Shown: positions 29,178 through 35,710 of the stretch, piece after piece
Layout of the letters: each line of letters opens with the position of its first letter
Numbering within the stretch: the stretch's first letter is position 1
NCBI RefSeq assembly: GCF_025420585.1
Contig: NZ_JAOEGB010000002.1
Location: 248,001-312,000, forward strand
DNA: 64,000 nt
Origin: Planotetraspora sp. A-T 1434
GTDB taxonomy: Bacteria > Actinomycetota > Actinomycetes > Streptosporangiales > Streptosporangiaceae
Direction: 5' to 3'
Translations under genes and position numbers: made by a program
Notes under the pieces: generated by a model
What the model was told of the DNA's origin: nothing
Databases searched by the model: none
What the model saw: the letters and a program-made list of their open reading frames with translations, nothing else

Positions 29178-29237
29178 GACGGGACCGTTCCGCTCCAAGA
29201 GCACCCCCCAGCCCTCTCAGAGCAGAACGCTCCCGTC
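29178..29237 (+). other. Long hairpin with C6 loop, possible structured RNA
   Basis: GACGGGACCGTTCCGCTC (29178-29195) pairs with GAGCAGAACGCTCCCGTC (29220-29237) with 16 of 18 positions complementary; the 24-nt loop contains CCCCCC. It could be a terminator-like leader element or a small RNA; no known class is recognised. Confidence 0.4.
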
Positions 29238-29293
29238 CTGCTGGTCATAACGCGCCGGTCTCGGGCCATGTTCCCGTCTCGGGAAAGTTTCGC

Positions 29294-29307
29294 GTGATGT
29301 GTGTCAC
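29294..29307. promoter_or_regulatory. CRP-like site GTG-N6-GTCAC
   Basis: GTGATGTGTGTCAC fits the GTG-N6-GNCAC pattern described for the Streptomyces CRP. It lies 78 bp before the PadR-type gene. Short motif, so chance occurrence is possible. Confidence 0.3.
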
Positions 29308-29384
29308 TATCGGCGGCGGCTTGTCAGTAGAATGTTCTCGATATATCTTTGAGCCATCAAGAACGTTTCAGCAAGGGGGACGAC

Positions 29385-30173
29385 ATGACGATCTACGCCA
29401 TGGGAGGGCCCTGGGGCTTCTCAGACAGGCGCCCTCCCGCCGACAGCCGCCGCCAAATGCGGCGAGCACTGCACGCCAGTTTTCTCAAGGGGGCCGCGAT
29501 GTGGCAGCACCACTCGGATGAAGAGCACGACCACCACGGCCACGGCATCCACCACGGCATCCAAGGCCAAGAAGGGCCGCACGAGCGCCGGCACAGGGGC
29601 GGCCCTCGGGGGCGCGGCCCGTGGGGCGGCCCGGGCGGAGGCGGCTTCGGGCCCGGCGGGCCGTTCGGTCCGGGAGGCTTCCCCTTCGGGGGCCGCGGCT
29701 TCCGGATGGGCCGCAAGGCCAAGCGCGGCGACGTACGCGCGGCCATCCTCGCGCTGCTGGGCGAGGAGCCGCGCAACGGCTACCAGATCATCCAGGAGAT
29801 CGCGGCGCGCAGCGAGGGAGGCTGGAAGCCGAGCCCCGGCGCGGTCTACCCCGCCCTGCAGCAGCTCACCGACGAGGGCCTGGTCCGCGCCGAGGAGACG
29901 GACGGCCGCAAGACCTTCCAGCTCACGGAGGCCGGCCGCGCGTACGTCGCGGAGCACCCGGACGAGGTCCGCGCGCCCTGGGAGGACATGACGCCCGACA
30001 TCGGGGACAACGTCCACGAGCTGTTCGCCCTGTCCCGCCAGGCCGCGTCCGCCCTGTTCCAGATCGCGCAGGCCGGCACGGACGGCCAGATCAAGCAGGC
30101 CAAGCAGGTGCTGACCGAGACCCGGCGCAAGCTCTACCAGATCCTCGCCGACGGCGACCCCTCCGACGAGTAG
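29385..30173 (+). CDS. PadR family transcriptional regulator with His/Gly-rich N-terminus
   Basis: Protein of 262 residues from the ATG at 29385 (AAGGGGG upstream). The winged-helix PadR domain covers about residues 113-190: KRGDVRAAILALLGEEPRNGYQ, then SPGAVYPALQQLTDEGLV and GRKTFQLTEAGRAYV. A C-terminal helix follows. The first 110 residues are unusual: HHSDEEHDHHGHGIHH at about 42-57, then a Gly/Pro/Arg/Phe-rich stretch. The His cluster could bind metal. A second in-frame ATG at 29499 also has AAGGGGG upstream and would start just before the His cluster (MWQHHSDEE), so the true start is uncertain. The next gene lies 23 bp downstream. Confidence 0.85.
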   Translation: MTIYAMGGPWGFSDRRPPADSRRQMRRALHASFLKGAAMWQHHSDEEHDHHGHGIHHGIQGQEGPHERRHRGGPRGRGPWGGPGGGGFGPGGPFGPGGFPFGGRGFRMGRKAKRGDVRAAILALLGEEPRNGYQIIQEIAARSEGGWKPSPGAVYPALQQLTDEGLVRAEETDGRKTFQLTEAGRAYVAEHPDEVRAPWEDMTPDIGDNVHELFALSRQAASALFQIAQAGTDGQIKQAKQVLTETRRKLYQILADGDPSDE

Positions 30174-30196
30174 TGAAAGAGGGACGAGGACGAGGA

Positions 30197-30859
30197 GTGA
30201 CGGACATGGTCTCCCGCGACGATCTGCGGATCGGCGACCAGGAGCGTGACGAGGTGACCCGGGTTCTGCACGACGCGTTCGCGCAGGGCCGGATCACCCG
30301 TGACGAGCTCGACGACCGCCTCGACGCGGTCTTCGCCGCGCGCACCGCCGGCGACCTGCGACGGGTCACGGCCGACCTGCCCGGGGCGTACGGCTCGGAC
30401 GATGCCCACGACCTGCGGGGCCCGCACGGCTCTCGCCAGGCGCACGGCCTCCCGGGAGCGTACGGCTCCGCCCGCCCGATCGGTGGCCCGTTCGGCCCGC
30501 CGTTCGGTGGCCCGGGCCTGTCCGGAGCTCCGTACGGCATGCCGTACGGAGCCGGTGGGTGGCAGTGGCCCGGAGGCCGGGGTGACCTGGCGATGCGGGG
30601 CCGGCACGTGGCCGAGTCGCGGCGGGCCTACGCGCGCCGTGCTCGCGGGGGCGGGCCCCGGGTGGTGCCGCTCGTCCTGGCGGCGCTGGTCGTCGCCGCC
30701 CTCGTCTCCGGCACGGCATGGCCGCTGTTCGCCGCGGTCAAGCTGCTGTTGTTCGGTGCGCTGATCATGGCCGTGGCGGGCCTGGTCCGCCACCGCCGCG
30801 GGCACGGTCACCGGCGTGGCGGGTGGCACCACCACCATCGCCGCGGAATTGGGTCTTGA
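30197..30859 (+). CDS. DUF1707 domain membrane protein
   Basis: Protein of 220 residues. The N-terminal DUF1707 domain is clear: DLRIGDQERDEVTRVLHDAFAQGRITRDELDDRLDAVFAARTAGDLRRVTADLP is its whole consensus in order. A Gly/Pro/Tyr-rich linker follows (about 65-140), then two hydrophobic segments (VVPLVLAALVVAALVSGTAW and FAAVKLLLFGALIMAVAGLV) and a basic, His-rich tail with WHHHHRRG. GTG start at 30197; an ATG three codons later is an alternative. It probably forms an operon with the PadR-type gene. Function unknown; DUF1707 is a small actinobacterial domain often fused to membrane segments. Confidence 0.85.
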   Translation: MTDMVSRDDLRIGDQERDEVTRVLHDAFAQGRITRDELDDRLDAVFAARTAGDLRRVTADLPGAYGSDDAHDLRGPHGSRQAHGLPGAYGSARPIGGPFGPPFGGPGLSGAPYGMPYGAGGWQWPGGRGDLAMRGRHVAESRRAYARRARGGGPRVVPLVLAALVVAALVSGTAWPLFAAVKLLLFGALIMAVAGLVRHRRGHGHRRGGWHHHHRRGIGS

Positions 30860-31022
30860 ACAACGCGGCGACAGATGAGATGTGTCGTGCGGAACCGGTC
30901 ACGGTCCGCAGCCCGGCACTCACTCCAACCGGCGCGGCCACGGTTCTGAACGCGTGACTACGAGCAGACGGCGGGACGGAATCCCCGTCCCGCCTGCCGT
31001 TTCGCGAGGGGGGCCGGGACAG

Positions 31023-32147
31023 GTGCTGTTGCCACGGGTCAAGCAGAAGCACGAGCCGTTCAGGTTCGAGGACGGCACGGTGCGGATCGGGGGCGAGATC
31101 TACGGATTGGCCACCGAGATCACCGACCCGCTGGGCGGCGCGTGGGCGGCGCTGACGCTCATGGACGGCACGCGCACGCCCGACGACATCGCCGGGGTCA
31201 TGTGCCGCTCCCTTCCTGGCGTCTCGATGGCCGAGGCGCGGGACATCGTCCGCGCGCTGATCGCCTCGGGCCATGTGGAGGACGCGTCGGCACAGGTCCC
31301 CGAGGAGCTGAGCGAGCCCGAGCGGGAAAGGTACGGCAGGAGCCAGGCATTCTTCCATCGGGTCGATCTGACGCCGCGCGACCATTGCTGGGAGGCGCAG
31401 CTCCGCCTCAAGCGGGCCCGCGTCGTGGTGATCGGCCTCGGCGGCACCGGCAGCCACGCCGCCTGGGCGCTGGCGGCGTCCGGCGTGGGCCGCCTGCATT
31501 GCGTCGACGCGGACGTGGTGGAGCTGTCGAACCTCAACCGCCAGGTGCTCTACACCGAGGCCGACATCGGCGGCTCGAAGGTCGAGGCCGCGGTGGCCGC
31601 GTTGCGGCGGGTGAACAGCGAGATCGAGGTCACGGGCGAGCGCCGCATGATCGGGAGCGAGCCCGAACTGGCCGCCCTGCTGGATGACTGCGACGTGCTG
31701 GCGCTGTGCGCCGACGAGCCGCGCGGGCAGGGCATCCGGATCTGGGCGAACCGGGCCTGCGCCGCCGCCGGGGTCCCGTGGGTCGGCGGCGGGTACAACG
31801 GGCCGCTGGTCACCGTGGGGGCGTTCACCCGCGGACGGGGAGCCTGCTTCGAATGCCTCTCCGAGGGGGAGGCGCGCCGCCGGCGACCCGGCCTCCCCGT
31901 GGACCTGGGAGGACCCGGCGTGGTCGCCGCCTCGGCCGGCATCTCGGGCCATCTGGTCGCCCATGCGGTGATCTCCCTGATCACCGGAGTGCCGGAACCG
32001 GCCACGGGAACGGTCGCCGGGATCAACCTCATCGCCCCCGACCATCACGTCTGGGTCCGCCATCCGCCCCGCCCGGAATGCCCGGTGTGCGGGGGCTCCA
32101 GCGGTGCGGGACTCCAGGAGGAGCAGCCCGGCGGTTTTGGGCCTTGA
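31023..32147 (+). CDS. ThiF/E1-like adenylyltransferase with N-terminal peptide-binding-like domain
   Basis: Protein of 374 residues. Residues about 1-90 form a small domain (EPFRFEDGTVRIGGEIYGLA...LMDGTRTPDDIAGVMC) resembling the RiPP recognition (PqqD-like) domains fused to E1-type enzymes such as MccB and TOMM cyclodehydratases. The E1 domain starts with VVVIGLGGTGSHAAWAL (138-150), then CVDADVVELSNLNRQVLYTE (160-179) with the ATP-binding Asp and Arg. Two CxxC pairs (C275/C278 and C353/C356) form the usual zinc site. Such enzymes adenylate a peptide or protein C-terminus or an amide. The GTG at 31023 follows GAGGGG; a longer start at 30954 is possible. A short peptide gene lies 331 bp downstream. 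Confidence 0.8.
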   Translation: MLLPRVKQKHEPFRFEDGTVRIGGEIYGLATEITDPLGGAWAALTLMDGTRTPDDIAGVMCRSLPGVSMAEARDIVRALIASGHVEDASAQVPEELSEPERERYGRSQAFFHRVDLTPRDHCWEAQLRLKRARVVVIGLGGTGSHAAWALAASGVGRLHCVDADVVELSNLNRQVLYTEADIGGSKVEAAVAALRRVNSEIEVTGERRMIGSEPELAALLDDCDVLALCADEPRGQGIRIWANRACAAAGVPWVGGGYNGPLVTVGAFTRGRGACFECLSEGEARRRRPGLPVDLGGPGVVAASAGISGHLVAHAVISLITGVPEPATGTVAGINLIAPDHHVWVRHPPRPECPVCGGSSGAGLQEEQPGGFGP

Positions 32148-32478
32148 CCGGTCAAGTCAGCCGCATGATGATCGGCCTGTTTTCTCGCGCGAGGTCCGAC
32201 CCGGCCGATCGGCTGATGGGGCGCATGTCGTCACCCTGCCGCGCCGCGGTGATCTCCCTGTACGGCGAGGCGGAGGGACCTGCTCCCGTTCTTCGACCGC
32301 GAGGTGGCCCCGCTCCGGCCGCCGGAGCACCTCCTGCCTCGCCGTACGGGATTTGGGTCTTGACCGGAGATCGGCGGCGGCGAACCATCGACGTGTCGCC
32401 CTCGGGGGAAACGCGTGCGGCCGTGCGGAGAACGGGGCCATGACGGTGCCCACAACGCATCCGACAACGGAGGGTGAG
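32148..32478 (+). other. Spacer between the ThiF-like gene and the peptide gene
   Basis: A 331-bp stretch without an intact gene. It holds the frameshifted end of a DUF6879 gene (see 32222-32363). The 19-bp sequence around the ThiF-like stop codon is nearly repeated at the stop of that remnant. An in-frame ATG at 32440 would extend the peptide gene by 13 codons. Confidence 0.6.
32222..32363 (+). pseudogene. DUF6879 remnant, C-terminal part, frameshifted
   Basis: Conceptual translation gives SPCRAAVISLYGEAE and, after dropping one G in the GGG run at 32275-32277, DLLPFFDREVAPLRPPEHLL ending at TGA 32361-32363. This matches the end of the intact DUF6879 protein encoded 500 bp downstream (LYGRAEGMLGYYEREVAPLPPPE). 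The rest of the gene is missing, so it is a decayed, probably older, copy. Confidence 0.75.
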
Positions 32479-32604
32479 ATGGACCCAGCCGAGGCGGAGC
32501 CAGAGGCGCAGCACGAGGCCGAACGACAGGCCACGGTGAAAATCCTGATCAGAAGGCTGGACACGACGGAGACGACGGTGTGCAGTAACTCAACTGGGAA
32601 CTGA
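32479..32604 (+). CDS. Short peptide, candidate modified-peptide precursor
   Basis: Peptide of 41 residues with an excellent ribosome site, GGAGGG 5 bp before the ATG at 32479; ATG 32440 is a weaker alternative start giving 54 residues. The N-terminal half is acidic (MDPAEAEPEAQHEAE), followed by a hydrophobic, probably beta-forming ATVKILIRRLD and a short tail rich in Thr and Ser with one Cys: TTETTVCSNSTGN. This layout resembles leader plus core of a ribosomal peptide natural product. It lies between a ThiF/E1-like enzyme gene and a DUF6879 gene on the same strand. The C-terminal residue is Asn, the residue modified in microcin C-type peptides by the E1-like MccB; the parallel is suggestive only. 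No family recognised. Confidence 0.5.
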   Translation: MDPAEAEPEAQHEAERQATVKILIRRLDTTETTVCSNSTGN

Positions 32605-32715
32605 CAGCACGACGTTCGCGAAAGACGAAGGCGCGCGCGAGGTTCCACGATCCGGGCTGGACCTTTGACGTGCGGGTCCGACCAACGATTTCGGCGTACG
32701 CCGGAGGAGGCCCTC

Positions 32716-33330
32716 ATGCCCGGAGAGGCGATCGAACACGTCAGGCAGACCGCGGGAGAGATCCTGGCGGCGGCCGATTACCTGACGGAATTCTACGAAC
32801 GCTTCCAGCGCGTGGAAGGCGTGGTGTGGAAACTGGAACGCGCCCAGCACTTCCACGAGCCGGACGTGCCCAGCTGGGCCGCGCTGATGGAGGGCGACTG
32901 GAACCGCGCCCTCGCCCTGATGGAGAAGATGCGGTTCACCGACGACCTGCCGCCACACGTCGAGCTCCGGCGCCTGCGGATCGTCGACACGCCGCTCACG
33001 CCGTACATGCAGTGGGAGATCGTCCTCCTGGCGGCGCGCACCCGCGCGGGCGAGCGCGCGAGAGCGCTGGATGCGGCCGCCGTACGACATCTGGAGCGGG
33101 CGGCCCCGCTTCCCGAACTACTGATCCTCGGCCCGGACCTGATGTACGAGATCCTCTACGACCAGATCGGCGCTCACATCGGAGGACGGCGGATCACCGA
33201 CCCGCGCGTCATCGAGCCCTGCGTCCGCGTCCTGGCCGACCTGTACGGCAGGGCGGAAGGGATGCTCGGTTACTACGAGCGGGAGGTCGCACCGCTCCCC
33301 CCGCCCGAGATCAGCCGGATCTCCACCTGA
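32716..33330 (+). CDS. DUF6879 family protein
   Basis: Protein of 204 residues; ATG at 32716 with GGAGGAGG upstream. The last 110 residues match DUF6879: LRRLRIVDTPLTPYMQWEIVLL, then ELLILGPDLMYEILYDQIG, GGRRITDPRVIEPCVRVLAD and YYEREVAPLPPPE. No signal peptide or membrane segment. DUF6879 is a frequent actinobacterial family of unknown function. It is the third gene of the ThiF-like/peptide/DUF6879 string and lies 111 bp after the peptide gene. A decayed second copy lies before the peptide gene. Confidence 0.8.
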   Translation: MPGEAIEHVRQTAGEILAAADYLTEFYERFQRVEGVVWKLERAQHFHEPDVPSWAALMEGDWNRALALMEKMRFTDDLPPHVELRRLRIVDTPLTPYMQWEIVLLAARTRAGERARALDAAAVRHLERAAPLPELLILGPDLMYEILYDQIGAHIGGRRITDPRVIEPCVRVLADLYGRAEGMLGYYEREVAPLPPPEISRIST

Positions 33331-33411
33331 GCGGCCCGGGGCTCACCCGGCTCGCCGGCCGCGTACGGCTCACCGGTTCACCGCGGTGGACCGCAGCCCG
33401 GCGCGACCCGG

Positions 33412-33530
33412 ACGAGCCCTTCACCGACGTCGTCTGGTGGGTGAACCAGGACTGCTGGCACCACGGCGCCGGGATCGCCCTCCTGCGCGATCTCTACCGC
33501 GCCACGGGGTCATCGTCGGCGGCGCGGTAG
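33412..33530 (+). pseudogene. DinB-like C-terminal remnant
   Basis: The frame ending at TAG 33528-33530 encodes PFTDVVWWVNQDCWHHGAGI followed by ALLRDLYRATG. This resembles the last helix of DinB_2-type proteins (pattern VNxxxxHHGAEIALLRDLY), including its metal-ligand histidine. No start codon or upstream DinB sequence remains, and the 3' end overlaps the convergent mug gene, so it is probably a fragment. Confidence 0.45.
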
Positions 33531-34070
33531 GGACTCGATCGCCCGGCGCAGCGAGGCGAACTCCTCCGCGAGCCGGTCAAGCTGATACGCGGCGTTGAGC
33601 CCACTGGGGTTGGGGAGGACCCACAGGGCCGCGTCGCCGATCATGTCGTCCTGCGGGCCGATCCCGGCCCGTGGGCGACCGAAGGCGACCCGGTAGGCCG
33701 ACACCCCGGCCACGGCCAGCGTCCGGGGCCCGGTCTCCTCGACGAGCCGCGCCAGCCGTACACCGCCCGCACGGATCTCCTCCGCCGACAACTCGTCGGC
33801 CCGTGCGGTCGCCCGGGGGACGATGTTCGTGATGCCGAGGCCGTACGACGGGAGCAGATGCTGCTCGCTCGGCGCGAGCCTGCGGGGAACGAAGCCCGAC
33901 AGGTGCAGCGCGGGCCAGAACCGGTTGCCGGGCCGGGCGAAGTGGTGGCCGGTGGCCGCGGAGTAGAGACTGGGGTTGATCCCGCAGAACAGCACTTCGA
34001 GACCGGGGCCGAGCACGTCGTCGATCGTCGTGCCTCTGGCCGCCTCGAGGTCGGCCCTGGTCGGATTCAT
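33510..34070 (-). CDS. mug: G/U mismatch-specific DNA glycosylase
   Basis: Removes uracil and ethenocytosine from mismatched DNA; 186 residues, family length about 170. VLFCGINPSLYSAATGHHFARPGNRFW contains the GINPS active-site motif (Asn as catalytic residue in Mug), and WVLPNPSGLNA is the second conserved motif that reads the opposing guanine. ATG at 34070. Its 3' end overlaps a decayed DinB-like fragment by 21 bp. Confidence 0.9.
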   Translation of the reverse strand: MNPTRADLEAARGTTIDDVLGPGLEVLFCGINPSLYSAATGHHFARPGNRFWPALHLSGFVPRRLAPSEQHLLPSYGLGITNIVPRATARADELSAEEIRAGGVRLARLVEETGPRTLAVAGVSAYRVAFGRPRAGIGPQDDMIGDAALWVLPNPSGLNAAYQLDRLAEEFASLRRAIESLPRRRR

Positions 34071-34146
34071 GGCCAGATGCTAATGCCGTCTCGCCCGTCC
34101 CTTCCTGTCCGCCCTCGCCCCGTCGCGCCACTCGCCGGGCGGATGC

Positions 34147-34228
34147 ACTCGCGGGCCGGGGCGCTCGCGGGTCGGGGCGCTCGCGAGTCCGCGCGCTCGC
34201 GGGTCGGGGCACTCGCCGGGTGGGGCAC
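34147..34228. repeat. Low-complexity direct repeats before the MFS gene
   Basis: Imperfect copies of CTCGCGGGTCGGGGCG-like sequence repeat about four times at 34147-34228. They fill the divergent gap between mug and the sugar permease gene. No operator is recognised. Confidence 0.5.
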
Positions 34229-34278
34229 CGGCGGCGTTCGGGGCGCACAAGGCCGGGTAAGGACCGTCCGGGGGATCG

Positions 34279-35685
34279 ATGGACGGCGTGCGGGACTCCG
34301 CCGCGCACCACAGGCTCGGCCAGGTCGTCTTCATCGCGGGCGCGGCGGCGCTCGGCGGCTTCCTGTTCGGCTATGACAGCGCGGTGATCAACGGCGCGGT
34401 CACCGGCATCCGGAGCCGGTTCGCAGTCGGCGCCTTCGCGATCGGGCTGACGGTGTCGTCGGCCCTCCTGGGCTCGGCGCTCGGCGCGTGGGTGGCGGGG
34501 CGCCTCGCCGACCGGGCGGGGCGGCTCCGCGTGATGCGCCTGGCGGCCGTGCTGTTCGCGGTCGGCTCGATCGGATCCGGCCTGGCCTTCTCCATCTGGG
34601 ATCTGGCGGCGTGGCGCGTCCTCGGCGGCGTGGCCATCGGCATGGCGTCGGTGATCGGCCCGGCCTACATCGCCGAGGTGGCTCCGGCGGCCTACAGGGG
34701 CCGGCTCGGCTCGTTCCAGCAGCTCGCGATCGTGCTTGGCATCGCGGTGTCCCAGCTCGTCGACTACGTCCTCGCGGAGGCGGCGGGCGGTGACGTGCGA
34801 GGCCCGCTGGCCGGATTCGAGGCCTGGCGCTGGATGCTGATCGTCTGCGCGGTCCCGGCGACGATCTATCTGCTGCTGGCGCTGGCCATTCCCGAGTCGC
34901 CGCGGTTCCTCATCGCGATGGGGCGCCCGGCCGCGGCGCGGCGGATTCTGGCCGTCATCGAAGGGCCCGGCGTTGACCTGGACGCGCGGATCGCCGAGAT
35001 CCAGGCCGTGCTGCGGGGCGAGCGGCGGCCGCGCTTCGCCGACCTGCGCCGGGCCGGGCGCGGCCTGCTGCCCGTCGTCTGGGCCGGCATCGCGCTGTCG
35101 GCGTTCCAGCAGTTCGTGGGCATCAACGTGATCTTCTACTACTCGTCGGCCCTGTGGCAGTCGGTCGGGCTGAGCGTGAGCCGGTCGTTGCTGATCAGCT
35201 TCTCGACGTCCGTCATCAACATCGTGGGGACGCTCATCGCGATCGCCCTCGTCGACCGGGCCGGTCGCAAGCCGCTGCTCCTGGCCGGCTCCATCGGCAT
35301 GGCGGTGTCGCTCGCCACCGCCGCGTGGGCGTTCAGCTCGGCGGTACGAACGGGCGGGACCGTCCGCATGCCCAGCCCGCAGGGCCTGGTGGCGCTCCTC
35401 GCGGCGCACGTGTTCGTGCTGTTCTTCGCGCTGTCGTGGGGCGTGGTGGTCTGGGTGCTGCTCGGGGAGATGTTCCCGAACAGGATCCGCGCCGCCGCGC
35501 TCGGAGTCGCCGCGGCGGCGCAGTGGATCGCCAACTGGCTGGTCACCGTGTCGTTTCCCACCCTCGGGGCGTGGAACCTGCCGCTGACCTACGCGATGTA
35601 CGCCTGCTTCGCCGTCCTCTCGGGCGCTTTCGTCGTCGCGTTCATCCGCGAGACGAAGGGCCGCGCCCTGGAGGAGATGGGATAA
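34279..35685 (+). CDS. MFS sugar transporter (sugar/proton symporter type)
   Basis: Polytopic protein of 468 residues with 12 predicted helices. Sugar porter motifs are present: GGFLFGYDSAVINGA in helix 1, GRLADRAGRLRVM after helix 2, PAYIAEVAPAAYRGRLGSFQQLAIVLGI, PESPRFL before the central loop, QQFVGINVIFYYSSALW in helix 7 and ETKGRALEEM at the end. This is the GlcP/XylE/GalP group; glucose or another hexose or pentose is the likely substrate. ATG at 34279. It stands alone, upstream of the convergent pnkp gene. Confidence 0.9.
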   Translation: MDGVRDSAAHHRLGQVVFIAGAAALGGFLFGYDSAVINGAVTGIRSRFAVGAFAIGLTVSSALLGSALGAWVAGRLADRAGRLRVMRLAAVLFAVGSIGSGLAFSIWDLAAWRVLGGVAIGMASVIGPAYIAEVAPAAYRGRLGSFQQLAIVLGIAVSQLVDYVLAEAAGGDVRGPLAGFEAWRWMLIVCAVPATIYLLLALAIPESPRFLIAMGRPAAARRILAVIEGPGVDLDARIAEIQAVLRGERRPRFADLRRAGRGLLPVVWAGIALSAFQQFVGINVIFYYSSALWQSVGLSVSRSLLISFSTSVINIVGTLIAIALVDRAGRKPLLLAGSIGMAVSLATAAWAFSSAVRTGGTVRMPSPQGLVALLAAHVFVLFFALSWGVVVWVLLGEMFPNRIRAAALGVAAAAQWIANWLVTVSFPTLGAWNLPLTYAMYACFAVLSGAFVVAFIRETKGRALEEMG

Positions 35686-35710
35686 GGGGGCGAGGAGATG
35701 GGATGAGGCC

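Larger units (their letters stand above)
29060..29384. other. Divergent intergenic region, hydrolase / padR-type gene
   Basis: A 325-bp region without a gene. It holds a long hairpin with a C6 loop (29178-29237), a CRP-like half-palindrome (29294-29307) and a GATATATC palindrome at 29340-29347, about 38 bp before the PadR-type start, where an autorepressing PadR protein could bind. Confidence 0.6.

Noticed and set aside
29178-29237. 6C small RNA
   Set aside because: The actinobacterial 6C RNA has two hairpins, each with a C-rich loop. Only one hairpin with one C6 run is present here.
32164-32443. Coding frame of about 92 codons starting MMIGLFSRARSD after the ThiF-like gene
   Set aside because: Its middle is the DUF6879 remnant in the pre-frameshift frame; downstream sequence loses all similarity, so it is not a gene of its own.
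31023-32604. Assignment of the ThiF-like/peptide pair as a microcin C operon
   Set aside because: The peptide is much longer than the 7-residue MccA type, no MccC-like exporter or MccE/MccF immunity gene is seen, and the spacer holds a gene remnant. Only a loose mechanistic parallel is kept.
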